A DNA stretch of 22,352 nt from JBOGHU01 sp050742255 (lineage in GTDB: Bacteria > Actinomycetota > Acidimicrobiia > Acidimicrobiales > CADCSY01): NCBI GenBank assembly GCA_050742255.1, contig JBOGHU010000058.1:1-22352 (forward strand). The letters run 5' to 3'. The notes below the pieces were generated by a model, which was not told the origin of the DNA, did no database searches, and saw only the letters and a list, made by a program, of their open reading frames with translations. Shown one piece after another: positions 13,507 through 21,128 of the stretch. The stretch's first letter is position 1; every line of letters begins with the position of its first letter. The translations under genes and the position numbers were made by a program.

Positions 13507-15618
13507 TCAGCCCAGCCGCCGCAACAGGACCAGCGAACGTCCCTCGACCGTCACCGCCTGTCCCACCTTGTGGGTGGGGGTGCCGGCCTCGGGGGCGAGG
13601 GCGGGGGGCAGGTCGTCGGCGGTGTCGAGCTCCAGGCGCCACCGCTCGCCGCAGACCTGGGGCAGGGCGAACTCCACCGCCTGGTCGTGGGCGTTCAGCA
13701 GCAGGAGGAAGCTGGCGTCGACCACACGCTCCCCCCGCCGGCCGGGGCTGGCGATGGCGTCGCCGTTGAGGAAGAGGCCCAGCGACTTGGCCGAGCCCAG
13801 CTCCCAGCTCTCCTCCGACATCTCCTCCCCCTCGGGGGTGAACCAGACGACATCGGCCAGACCCCGGATGGGCCGGCCCTGGAACCAGCGCCGGCGCCGG
13901 AACACGGGGTGGTCCTGGCGGAAGCGCACCAGCCAGCGGGTGAAGTCGAGCAGGCTGACGTCGACCGCGGACCAGTCGAACCACGACACCGGGTTGTCCT
14001 GGGAGTAGGCGTTGTTGTTGCCGCCCTGGGTCCGACCCAGCTCGTCGCCGCCCAGCAGCATGGGGACCCCCTGGGACAGGAGGAGGGTGGCGAGGAAGTT
14101 GCGCCGCTGCCGGGCCCGCAGGGCCAGCACCGCGGGGTCGTCGGTGGGGCCCTCGACGCCACAGTTCCAGGAGCGGTTGTGGCTGTCGCCGTCGCGGTTG
14201 TCCTCGCCGTTGGCCTGGTTGTGCTTCTCGTTGTAGGAGACCAGGTCGGCCAAGGTGAAGCCGTCGTGGGCGGTGACGAAGTTGATGCTGGCGCTGGGGC
14301 GCCGTCCGCTGGACTCGTAGAGGTCGGAGCTGCCGGTGAGCCGGTAGCCCAGCTCGGCCAGCGTGCGCCCCTCGCCCCGCCAGTAGTCCCGCACCGTGTC
14401 GCGGTACTTGCCGTTCCACTCCGACCACAGCGGTGGGAAGTTGCCGACCTGGTAGCCCCCCTCGCCGACGTCCCACGGCTCGGCGATGAGCTTCACCTGG
14501 CTCACCACCGGGTCCTGCTGGATCAGGTCGAAGAACGCCGAGAGCCGGTCGACGTCGTGCAGCTCCCGGGCCAGGGCGGAGGCCAGGTCGAAGCGGAACC
14601 CGTCCACGTGCATCTCGGTGACCCAGTAGCGCAGGCTGTCCATCACCAGCTGGAGAACGTGGGGGCTGCGCATGTTCAAGGTGTTGCCGGTGCCGGTGTA
14701 GTCCATGTAGTGGCGCAGGTCGTCGGCCATCAGCCGGTAGTAGGAGCGGTTGTCGATCCCCCGGAACGACAGCACCGGGCCCAGGTGGTTGCCCTCGGCG
14801 GTGTGGTTGTAGACGACGTCGAGGATCACCTCGATGCCGGCGTCGTGGAGGGTGCGCACCATCTGCTTGAACTCCGGGACCTGCTGGCCGCAGGTCCCCC
14901 ACGAGGAGTACTCGTTGTGGGGGGCGAGGAACCCGATGGAGTTGTAGCCCCAGTAGTTGCGCAGGCCCCGCTTCACCAGGTGGGCGTCGTGGACGAACTG
15001 GTGGACCGGCAGAAGCTCCACGGCGGTGACCCCCAGCCGCTCGAAGTGCTCGATGGCCTCGTCGGTGGCCAGCCCGGCGTAGGTGCCCCTCAGCTCGGGG
15101 GGGATGTCGGGGTGGGTGGCGGTGAACCCCTTCACGTGCACCTCGTAGACCACGGTCTCGTGCAGGGGGGTCCGGGGCGGGTGGTCGTCGCCCCAGTCGA
15201 AGTAGGGGTTCGTCACCACCCCCTTGAACACGTAGGGGGCGCTGTCGGTGGGCTCGGGCGGACCATGGGGATCGCCGAAGTGGTAGCCGAAGGTGGCCTG
15301 GCCCCAGCGGATGGTGCCGTCGATCGCCTTGGCGTAGGGGTCGAGCAGCAGCTTGGCCGGGTTGCACTGGAGCCCGGCGCCAGGGTCGTAGGGCCCGCGG
15401 ACCCGGTACCCGTAGCGCTGCCCCGGCCCCACGCCGGGGAGGTAGCCGTGCCAGCACAGCGCCGTCACCTCGGGGAGGGTCACCCGGGCCTCGCCCCCGG
15501 CGTCGTCGAAGAGGCACAGCTCCACCGCCTCGGCCACCTCGGAGAACAGCGAGAAGTTGGTGCCCATGCCGTCGTAGGTCGCGCCGAGGGGGTAGGGCTG
15601 GCCTGGCCATGTCCTCAT
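13507..15618 (-). CDS. glgX: Glycogen debranching enzyme GlgX/TreX
   Basis: 703-residue GH13_11 isoamylase-type enzyme that hydrolyses alpha-1,6 branches of glycogen. The N-terminal CBM48 domain opens with PGQPYPLGATYDGMGTNFSL. Diagnostic segments are GYNSIGFLAPHNEYSSWG (about 224-241), VILDVVYNHTAEGNHLGP (about 264-281), FRFDLASALARE with nucleophile D344, LIAEPWDVG with acid/base E380, and VTAHDGFTLADLVSYNEKHN with D452. LGGDELGRTQGGNNNAY is the typical C-side motif. ATG 15618 is chosen over the in-frame upstream start at 15654 because a promoter (TTGGTC, 17 nt, TAGCGT) ends 7 nt before it. It would supply linear maltodextrins to TreY/TreZ, though it is a separate unit from that operon. Confidence 0.96.
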   Translation of the reverse strand: MRTWPGQPYPLGATYDGMGTNFSLFSEVAEAVELCLFDDAGGEARVTLPEVTALCWHGYLPGVGPGQRYGYRVRGPYDPGAGLQCNPAKLLLDPYAKAIDGTIRWGQATFGYHFGDPHGPPEPTDSAPYVFKGVVTNPYFDWGDDHPPRTPLHETVVYEVHVKGFTATHPDIPPELRGTYAGLATDEAIEHFERLGVTAVELLPVHQFVHDAHLVKRGLRNYWGYNSIGFLAPHNEYSSWGTCGQQVPEFKQMVRTLHDAGIEVILDVVYNHTAEGNHLGPVLSFRGIDNRSYYRLMADDLRHYMDYTGTGNTLNMRSPHVLQLVMDSLRYWVTEMHVDGFRFDLASALARELHDVDRLSAFFDLIQQDPVVSQVKLIAEPWDVGEGGYQVGNFPPLWSEWNGKYRDTVRDYWRGEGRTLAELGYRLTGSSDLYESSGRRPSASINFVTAHDGFTLADLVSYNEKHNQANGEDNRDGDSHNRSWNCGVEGPTDDPAVLALRARQRRNFLATLLLSQGVPMLLGGDELGRTQGGNNNAYSQDNPVSWFDWSAVDVSLLDFTRWLVRFRQDHPVFRRRRWFQGRPIRGLADVVWFTPEGEEMSEESWELGSAKSLGLFLNGDAIASPGRRGERVVDASFLLLLNAHDQAVEFALPQVCGERWRLELDTADDLPPALAPEAGTPTHKVGQAVTVEGRSLVLLRRLG

Positions 15619-15625
15619 CAGGGCG

Positions 15626-15654
15626 ACGCTATCCGCCTGCCGGGGGTTGACCAA
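15626..15654 (-). promoter_or_regulatory. Predicted glgX promoter
   Basis: On the minus strand, TTGGTC (15654-15649), a 17-nt spacer and TAGCGT (15631-15626) are followed by 7 nt and then ATG 15618. Spacing and sequence fit a housekeeping promoter giving a leaderless mRNA. The longer reading frame would start inside the promoter. Confidence 0.6.
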
Positions 15655-15716
15655 GGCCGGGGGCGAGGGGCCGATCCCGGCCGCGCCCTGCCGCTCTCTG
15701 GACGGCGGTCAGGACC

Positions 15717-15722
15717 TACGCT
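15717..15722 (+). promoter_or_regulatory. Predicted -10 box of lgt
   Basis: TACGCT lies 7 nt before ATG 15730. I cannot identify a convincing -35 at the right distance. No Shine-Dalgarno sequence is present. Confidence 0.5.
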
Positions 15723-15729
15723 GGCGGCG

Positions 15730-16596
15730 ATGCTCGCCGCCATCTCCTACGAACCGCTCGTGCGCATCCACCTCGGGCCGCTGGCCATCTCGCCCCACGG
15801 CATCGGCATCGCCCTCGGGTTCCTGGCCGGGGCGTGGCTCACCCTGCCCGCCGCCCGCAAGCGGGGCATCGGTGACGAGGTCGTCTACACCATGCTCACC
15901 CGGTCCATGGTCGGGGCGATCATCGGGGCCCGCTTCTTCTACGTCCTCAACAACCTCTCCTCCTTCGAGTCGCCCGTGGAGTGGTTCAAGATCTGGGAGG
16001 GCGGCATCAGCCTGTTGGGTGGCATCTTCGGTGCGGTCGTGGCCTGCCTGCCGGTCGTGCGCCACCACCGCTTCCGCTTCTTCCAGGTCATGGACGCGGT
16101 GGCGCCGGGGATCGCCCTGGGCATCATGATCGGCCGCATCGGCGACCTGGTGATCGCCGACCACCTCGGCGAGCCGACCTCGTTCTTCCTCGGGTTCCGC
16201 TGTCCCGACCGGGTCGACGTGGGGGAGACGGTCGGCTCGTCCTGCCCGCCGGGCCAGGTGGTGCACCACACCGCCCTCTACGACCTCATCGTGGTGACCC
16301 TGGTCCTCGGCCTGCTGCTCTGGTACCGGCGCCGGGACCGGGCCGAGGGCCAGATCACCCTGCTGGCGGCGATGGCCTACGGCACCGGGCGGTTCGTCTT
16401 CGACTTCGTGCGCGCCGACGTCCGCCGCCTGGGGCTGACCGGGAGCCAGTGGGTGGCGGTGGTGGTCGTGGTCATCGCCGCCGTGCTGTTCCTGCAGCGT
16501 CGGCGGGCGAGGGCGGGCGGGGACGGCGAGGGAGACGTGCTGGTGGCGCCGGGGGCCACCGCCGAGGCGCCGGGGGCCACCGACGAGGGGACCTGA
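15730..16596 (+). CDS. lgt: Prolipoprotein diacylglyceryl transferase Lgt
   Basis: 288-residue inner-membrane enzyme that transfers diacylglycerol from phosphatidylglycerol to the lipobox cysteine of prolipoproteins; ZnuA, the unknown lipoprotein and the iron-binding protein here are candidate substrates. About seven membrane segments are predicted. Family signs are ISPHGIGIALGF (20-31), IWEGGISLLGGIFG (88-101), GRIGDLVIADHLGEPT (135-150), HHTALYD (179-185) and YGTGRFVFDFVR (217-228). Compared with E. coli Lgt, R143 and G154 are kept (R136, G147), but N146 is D139, E151 is D144 and H103 is L96. The tail has a 21-bp tandem duplication encoding APGATAE/APGATDE. This is either a divergent actinobacterial Lgt or an Lgt-like paralogue; the fold assignment is firm. 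Confidence 0.88.
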   Translation: MLAAISYEPLVRIHLGPLAISPHGIGIALGFLAGAWLTLPAARKRGIGDEVVYTMLTRSMVGAIIGARFFYVLNNLSSFESPVEWFKIWEGGISLLGGIFGAVVACLPVVRHHRFRFFQVMDAVAPGIALGIMIGRIGDLVIADHLGEPTSFFLGFRCPDRVDVGETVGSSCPPGQVVHHTALYDLIVVTLVLGLLLWYRRRDRAEGQITLLAAMAYGTGRFVFDFVRADVRRLGLTGSQWVAVVVVVIAAVLFLQRRRARAGGDGEGDVLVAPGATAEAPGATDEGT

Positions 16597-16600
16597 CCCT

Positions 16601-16626
16601 CCGGGCCCCGGGGCCGGGGCGCCCGG
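16601..16626. terminator. GC-rich inverted repeat between convergent lgt and stress-protein gene
   Basis: CCGGGC (16601-16606) pairs with GCCCGG (16621-16626), enclosing further self-complementary G/C sequence (GGCCCCGGGGCC at 16604-16615). It fills the 31-bp gap between two convergent stop codons and could stop transcription from both sides. There is no T run. Confidence 0.45.
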
Positions 16627-16627
16627 G

Positions 16628-17227
16628 TCACACCACCTCGTCCAGCTGCCCTTCGGGGCCGAAGCGGACCAGCCGCAGGGGGCCGGTCCGCCGCAGGGCC
16701 GCGGTCGCCCGCTCGACGTGGCCGGCGTGGCGGCTGTGGACGCCCACGCAGGTCCGCCCCCCCTTGACCGCCTCGAAGGTGTGGGACCACGCCTGGCTCA
16801 CCGGCAGGCCACTGGCCCCGGCGTAGAAGCCTCCGGCGGCGGCACCGAACGCGGCACCGCCGGCGGCGGCGACGAGCACCCCTCCGCCCACCACCGGCCC
16901 CACCCCGGGGATGGCGAAGGCGGCCAGGGCGGCCAGGGCCCCTGCCGCCGCCCCCGCCGCGCCGCCCCCGACCAGCCCGGCGGCCGCCCTCCTGCCCACC
17001 TCCCCGGTGGTGGCCATGTCCGCCGCCCGCTGCTCCTCGTTGGTCTCGGGCCCGCCCGCCTCCTCCACCCCGGGGCCCAGCAGGGAGATGTCCCCGGCCT
17101 CCACCCCGTGGCGCTCCAGGCTGGTGACGGCCCGTCTCGCCGCCTCCACCGACGGGTAGGTGGCCACCACGTTGTGGGGGGCGAACGCCGGCAGCTCGTC
17201 AGGCGGGTTCGGGCTCACGTCGCTCAT
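16628..17227 (-). CDS. YflT-like general stress protein with glycine/alanine-rich core
   Basis: 199 residues. Residues about 16-60 (HNVVATYPSVEAARRAVTSL, then ERHGVEAGDISLLGPG) resemble the YflT / general stress protein 17M domain, a small alpha/beta fold. A glycine/alanine-rich hydrophobic stretch follows (about 80-140), resembling the glycine-zipper segments of membrane-associated stress proteins. A second small domain near the C-terminus (SHTFEAVKGGRTCVGVHSRH) may be another half of the alpha/beta unit. ATG 17227 is chosen because the longer frame to 17317 crosses the intergenic region, and a TAGGGA -10-like box lies 7 nt upstream. It is divergent from the DtxR gene and convergent with lgt. 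Biochemical function is unknown; a stress role is inferred from the family only. Confidence 0.72.
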   Translation of the reverse strand: MSDVSPNPPDELPAFAPHNVVATYPSVEAARRAVTSLERHGVEAGDISLLGPGVEEAGGPETNEEQRAADMATTGEVGRRAAAGLVGGGAAGAAAGALAALAAFAIPGVGPVVGGGVLVAAAGGAAFGAAAGGFYAGASGLPVSQAWSHTFEAVKGGRTCVGVHSRHAGHVERATAALRRTGPLRLVRFGPEGQLDEVV

Positions 17228-17234
17228 CGGGCAG

Positions 17235-17240
17235 TCCCTA
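17235..17240 (-). promoter_or_regulatory. Weak predicted -10 box of the stress-protein gene
   Basis: TAGGGA lies 7 nt before ATG 17227 on the minus strand. The last base departs from the TANNNT pattern. Part of it (GGGA) could instead serve as a ribosome binding site. Confidence 0.3.
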
Positions 17241-17301
17241 CCCCGACGGCGGGAACCACCCACCCCTGAGGCGTTCGGGCGGCGTAGCCGGCCGGCCAGG
17301 G

Positions 17302-17307
17302 TACACT
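17302..17307 (+). promoter_or_regulatory. Predicted -10 box of the DtxR-family gene
   Basis: TACACT lies 8 nt before ATG 17316. It supports the short start and a leaderless mRNA. No -35 is evident at 16-18 nt upstream. Confidence 0.5.
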
Positions 17308-17315
17308 TCAGCGCC

Positions 17316-18053
17316 ATGGCCGAGTTCCACCCCGCCTTCGAGGAGTACTGCGAGGCGATCTACGAGCTCCGCGAGGACGACGTCGAGGTGATCCAGGCCC
17401 GCATAGCCGACCGCCTCAACGTCTCCCGCCCCGCCGTCTCGGAGATGATCCGCCGGATGGTGGTGGAGGAGCTGGTCACCGTCGACGGGGGCATCGGCAC
17501 CGATGGCGACGGCCAGGTCTCAGCTGGTCGAGGACCCGAGGATCGAGGGACCCGCCGACGCATCCACCTCACCGAGGGGGGGATGACCCTGGCCGAGCAG
17601 GTGGTGCGCCGCCACCGCCTGGCCGAGCGTTTCCTCACCGACGTCCTGGGCCTCAACTGGGCCGAGGCCCACCACGAGGCGGGGCGGTGGGAGCACGTGC
17701 TCACCGACAGGGTGGAGCTGGCCATGAACCGCCTCCTCGGCGATCCCACCACCTGCCCCCACGGCAACCCCATCCCGGGGTCGGCCTACACCGAGCCGGT
17801 GGTGGTCCCCCTGGCCCAGCTGTCGGTGGGGGGCGAGTTCACCGTCACCCGCATCCCCGAGGAGCTCGAGTTCACCCCCGGGCTGCTGGAGTTCCTGGAG
17901 GCCAGCCGGGTCCAGCCCGGCAAGTCGGGCACCCTGGTCGCCGCCTCACCCGACGGCACCGTGACGGTGAGCATCGAGGACCGCGTCGTGGGGCTGGGCG
18001 ACTTCGCCGCCACCCGCATCCTGGTCTCGGTCCCCGTCGCCACCCCGGCCTGA
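17316..18053 (+). CDS. DtxR/MntR-family metal-dependent transcriptional regulator
   Basis: 245-residue regulator, expected to bind DNA when loaded with Fe2+ or Mn2+. The N-terminal winged helix is clear (FEEYCEAIYEL at 8-18; LNVSRPAVSEMIRRM). Dimerisation/metal residues follow in RRHRLAERFL and AHHEAGRWEHVLTDRVE, then CPHGNPIPG, and a C-terminal FeoA/SH3-like domain (about 160-245). Relative to DtxR, the primary-site cysteine (EACRWEHV) is glycine here and the M10 position is Glu, so this is neither textbook DtxR nor textbook MntR. The wing carries about 20 extra residues (about 56-82), part with rare codons. ATG 17316 is chosen from homology and a -10 box; the open frame from 17160 is too long. 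Its 3' end overlaps the convergent membrane-protein gene by 108 nt. Confidence 0.93.
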   Translation: MAEFHPAFEEYCEAIYELREDDVEVIQARIADRLNVSRPAVSEMIRRMVVEELVTVDGGIGTDGDGQVSAGRGPEDRGTRRRIHLTEGGMTLAEQVVRRHRLAERFLTDVLGLNWAEAHHEAGRWEHVLTDRVELAMNRLLGDPTTCPHGNPIPGSAYTEPVVVPLAQLSVGGEFTVTRIPEELEFTPGLLEFLEASRVQPGKSGTLVAASPDGTVTVSIEDRVVGLGDFAATRILVSVPVATPA

Positions 18054-19442
18054 GGGACCGGACCCCGCCCGCCCGCCGGCACCGCCCCAGCCGGCCGCGA
18101 CCAGGAGCCCCGCCACCGCCACCCAGGCGGCGAACCCGGCCTCGTCGCCAGGCCCCGGGGAGGCCAGGTCGGGCAGGGCCAGCCGCCACAGGCGGTACCC
18201 GGGGTTGGTCGTGGCGTCGAAGCCGACCACCCAGGTGAGCCGCCCGGCCAGGCCGTCGGCGACCAGCCAGGCGAAGGTGGCCGCCCCCGCCACCAGCCCC
18301 CCGGCCACCAGGGCACGGGCCCCCCGCCCCGCCTGGGCGACCCACCACGCCACCGCCAGGACCACGAGGGGCGCCACCACCACCACCTGGCGCCCCGGCC
18401 ACCAGTACCCGTGCATGGTCAGGGCCACGAAGGTGGCGGTGAGCCAGCCGGCGGCCAGGGCCAGGACGAGGGCCGGCCACCACCGGGGGCGCCGGCGGGC
18501 CAGGGCGGCGAGGGCCGGCAGCCCCAGCAGCCACGCCGGCTGCCAGGCGACCAGGCCGAAGCGGCGGTCGACCAGCAGCCCCAGCAGCCGCCGGCTGCGA
18601 CCCAGGTAGTCGGGGGCTGCGCCCACCGCGGTGAGCTGGCCCCCCACGAAGTGGTCCCCGGCGACGTAGGGCGTCAGGCCCCCGTAGAGGGCCAGGTGGC
18701 CGGCGGTGAAGGCCGCCGCCGACAGGACAAGGGCGGCGGCGAGGGCGGCGGCCCGGCGCCGGTCCCCGCCGGCGGCCAGGCGCCACAGGGCCACGCCGGC
18801 CAGGGCCGCCGCCACCGGGACGTACTTGACCCCCAGCCAGGGGAGGGCGGTCACGCCCAGGGCCGTGGCGGCGGTGGCAGCCGGGCCCAGGGGACCGCTC
18901 AGGGCACCCACGACCGCGGTCACCACCAGGGCGGCGGGGAGCTCGGGGTAGACCTGGGTGCCGTACACGGCCAGGGGCGGGGCGAGGGAGAAGCACGCCA
19001 CCACCGCGCCGGCTACCCCCACCGGCACCCCCAGGCGGCGCACCGCCACCCACGCCATGGTGGCGGCCAGGGCCCCGGTCACCCCCGCCAGGGCCACCTT
19101 GGCCCCGACCCACCCGCCCCAGGCCACCGGCAGGGCCAGCACCACCGCCAGCAGCGGGCCGTGGGGGCTGACCCGGCTCCCGTCGGCTTGGGGCTCGGTC
19201 TGGGTGGGCAGGTCCACCTCGTGCCAGGCCCGCCAGCGCTCGGCAGCCAGCTCGTCGGCGATGTCGAGGTCGCCGTCCTCGGCCAGGCTGGTGGCCGACA
19301 GCAGGTACTGGGGCTCGTCGGCGGTGGTCCGGGCGCCGTAGGTCGCCCGCACCCCGGTCCCGATCCCGGCCCAGAAGGCGGTGACCAGGGCCAGGGCCAC
19401 CATGGCCCGGGCCAGGCCCGCCGGTGCGCCAGCGGGGGTCAC
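17946..19442 (-). CDS. Multi-spanning GT-C-like membrane protein (putative glycosyltransferase)
   Basis: 498 residues, largely hydrophobic with roughly ten to twelve predicted membrane segments. After the first segment comes TTADEPQYLLSATSLAEDGD, then LDIADE. This DEPxYL motif followed by a DGDLDL-like stretch in the first outside loop is typical of GT-C superfamily proteins (GT39/ArnT-like), where the acidic pair is catalytic. Later landmarks are GTQVYPELP, WLGVKYVP and GYWWPGRQ. Acceptor and donor cannot be predicted; a polyprenyl-phosphate sugar and an envelope glycan are usual. GTG 19442 lies 4 nt after the permease stop, so it is probably the third gene of the iron operon, an unexpected partner. 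The last 36 residues are hydrophilic and lie antisense to the DtxR gene's 3' end. Confidence 0.75.
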   Translation of the reverse strand: MTPAGAPAGLARAMVALALVTAFWAGIGTGVRATYGARTTADEPQYLLSATSLAEDGDLDIADELAAERWRAWHEVDLPTQTEPQADGSRVSPHGPLLAVVLALPVAWGGWVGAKVALAGVTGALAATMAWVAVRRLGVPVGVAGAVVACFSLAPPLAVYGTQVYPELPAALVVTAVVGALSGPLGPAATAATALGVTALPWLGVKYVPVAAALAGVALWRLAAGGDRRRAAALAAALVLSAAAFTAGHLALYGGLTPYVAGDHFVGGQLTAVGAAPDYLGRSRRLLGLLVDRRFGLVAWQPAWLLGLPALAALARRRPRWWPALVLALAAGWLTATFVALTMHGYWWPGRQVVVVAPLVVLAVAWWVAQAGRGARALVAGGLVAGAATFAWLVADGLAGRLTWVVGFDATTNPGYRLWRLALPDLASPGPGDEAGFAAWVAVAGLLVAAGWGGAGGRAGSGPSGRGGDGDRDQDAGGGEVAQPHDAVLDAHRHGAVG

Positions 19443-19446
19443 CGGG

Positions 19447-21123
19447 TCAGAGCCGGTCGGCCCGGCGGATCACCAGCAGCCAGGTCAGGGCACCCGAGAG
19501 GGCGACCAGCACCAGCGAGGTGAGCCCCACCTCGGCCAGGAAGCCCCCGTCGTTGGCTCCCCAGATGCGGGTGGCCAGGGTCTCGAACCCGGTGGGGGCC
19601 AGCAGCAGGGTGGCGGGCAGCTCCTTCATGGCCGACAGCAGCACCAGGCCGGCACCCGCCCCCAGGCCCGGCAGCATGAGCGGGAGGGACACGGTGGCGA
19701 GCCGCCGCACCCGTCCCGCCCCCAGGGTGCGGGCGGCGTCCTCCAGCTGCGGGGGCACGCCCCCCACCGCCACCTGGGCGGCCCGCATGGCCTGGGCCCC
19801 GAAGTGGACCACGTAGGCCACCACCAGCAGGGGCAGGGTCTGGTAGAGGCCCACGGCGGCGGGGAGCCGCAGCGCCCAGAAGGCCAGGGCCAGGGCGATG
19901 ACCAGGCCGGGCAGGGCGAAGCCCCCCACCACCATGGCGTTGGGCAGGTCGCCCACGTGGCTGCGGTGGCGGACGGTGAGGAAGGCGACGGGGAGCACCA
20001 CCGCCACCGCCACCACGGCGGTCACCACCCCCGCCCCGGCGGTGTTGGCCACGGGCCCCACCAGGTCGGCCAGCCCGGCCTCGCCCACCCGAAGGGCGGC
20101 GTCGGAGCGGAGGAGCCCCCGCACCGCCCACCAGCCCAGCACCGCCAGCGGCGCCACCAGCCCCAGGCCCACGGTGGCGCCCACCAGGCCCAGGGCCGGC
20201 GCCTTCCACCGCCCCAGGGGGAGGGTGAGGGCGCGGGCGCCCCCCGCCGCCGCCGTCACCACCCGGCGGCGGGCCAGCACCCGCTCGGCGGCCACCACGG
20301 CCACGGCGAGGGCCCCCAGCACCAGGCTGAGGGCCACCGACCGCTGCGGGTTGAACACCCGGTTGGCGAAGATGTCACGGGTCAGGGTGTCGTAGCGGAC
20401 GATGTCGACGGCGCCGAAGTCGGAGAGCACGTAGAGGAAGACCAGGAGGCCACCGGCCCACACCGCCCCCGCCGTCTGGGGGAGGACCACGGTGCGGAAG
20501 ACGCCCCACGGGCGCCGGCCCAGCAGGCGGGCGCTCTCCTCGAGGGTCGGGGGGAGGACGGCGAGTCGGGCGGCCACCGGCAGCGACACGTAGGGGTAGC
20601 TGAGCAGGGTGAGCACGCCGAAGGCGCCGACGAAGCCCCGGACCGGGGGCAGCCGCTCCACCCCGAGGGGCCCGAGGAGCTGGTCGAGGGCGCCGCCCGG
20701 AGCCAACCCCGCCACCAGGGCGGCGGCGCCCACGAACGAGGGGATCACCAGGGGCAGGGGGACCAGCGCCCGCCACACCCGCCGCCCCGGCAGGTCGGCC
20801 CGGGTCACCACCCACGCCACCGACGTGCCCAGGGCGGCGCAGGCCGCGCTCACCGTGGTGGCCAGCAGGACCGTCCGCCCGAGCGGTCCGAGGGTGGTGG
20901 ACGAGCGGAGCAGGGCCACCACGTCGCCGCCCAGCACGGCGTTGCGCCAGACCAGGTACCCGAGGGGGGCGGCGAAGACCAGGCCCACCCCCACCGCCGC
21001 CACCACCAGGGCCGGCGGGGGCCGGCTCCGGCGTTCGGCGGGGGTGGGCGGGACCGGCTCGAGGACGGCGGGCAGCTCCGGGGTGGCCGGGGGGAGGGGA
21101 GGCGGGCGGGTGCCGACGGCCAC
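19447..21123 (-). CDS. fbpB: Iron(III) ABC transporter permease, FbpB-like two-domain
   Basis: 558-residue permease with two fused binding-protein-dependent transport modules, about twelve membrane segments in all. Each half has an EAA-type coupling loop: EESARLLGRRPWGVFRTVVL in the first (about 193-212) and EDAARTLGAGRVRRLATVSL in the second (about 457-476). SYPYVSLPVAARL and LSDFGAVDIVRYDTLTRDIF are typical of FbpB/SfuB iron permeases. A proline-rich cytoplasmic N-terminus (about 1-36) precedes the first helix. GTG 21123 lies 5 nt after the fbpA stop. No ATP-binding subunit gene follows; the next gene is a membrane protein, so the ATPase must be encoded elsewhere. Thiamine or 2-aminoethylphosphonate transporters use similar permeases, but the binding protein favours iron. 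Confidence 0.92.
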   Translation of the reverse strand: MAVGTRPPPLPPATPELPAVLEPVPPTPAERRSRPPPALVVAAVGVGLVFAAPLGYLVWRNAVLGGDVVALLRSSTTLGPLGRTVLLATTVSAACAALGTSVAWVVTRADLPGRRVWRALVPLPLVIPSFVGAAALVAGLAPGGALDQLLGPLGVERLPPVRGFVGAFGVLTLLSYPYVSLPVAARLAVLPPTLEESARLLGRRPWGVFRTVVLPQTAGAVWAGGLLVFLYVLSDFGAVDIVRYDTLTRDIFANRVFNPQRSVALSLVLGALAVAVVAAERVLARRRVVTAAAGGARALTLPLGRWKAPALGLVGATVGLGLVAPLAVLGWWAVRGLLRSDAALRVGEAGLADLVGPVANTAGAGVVTAVVAVAVVLPVAFLTVRHRSHVGDLPNAMVVGGFALPGLVIALALAFWALRLPAAVGLYQTLPLLVVAYVVHFGAQAMRAAQVAVGGVPPQLEDAARTLGAGRVRRLATVSLPLMLPGLGAGAGLVLLSAMKELPATLLLAPTGFETLATRIWGANDGGFLAEVGLTSLVLVALSGALTWLLVIRRADRL

Positions 21124-21128
21124 CGGGC

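Noticed and set aside
12451..16596. Very long plus-strand open frame ending in lgt
   Set aside because: Residues before ATG 15730 are out of frame with gdh and antisense to glgX; only the lgt part has family similarity and a promoter.
17160..17315. N-terminal extension of the DtxR-family protein
   Set aside because: The 52 extra residues are antisense to the stress-protein gene and its upstream region, and the family begins at M 17316 with a -10 box just upstream.
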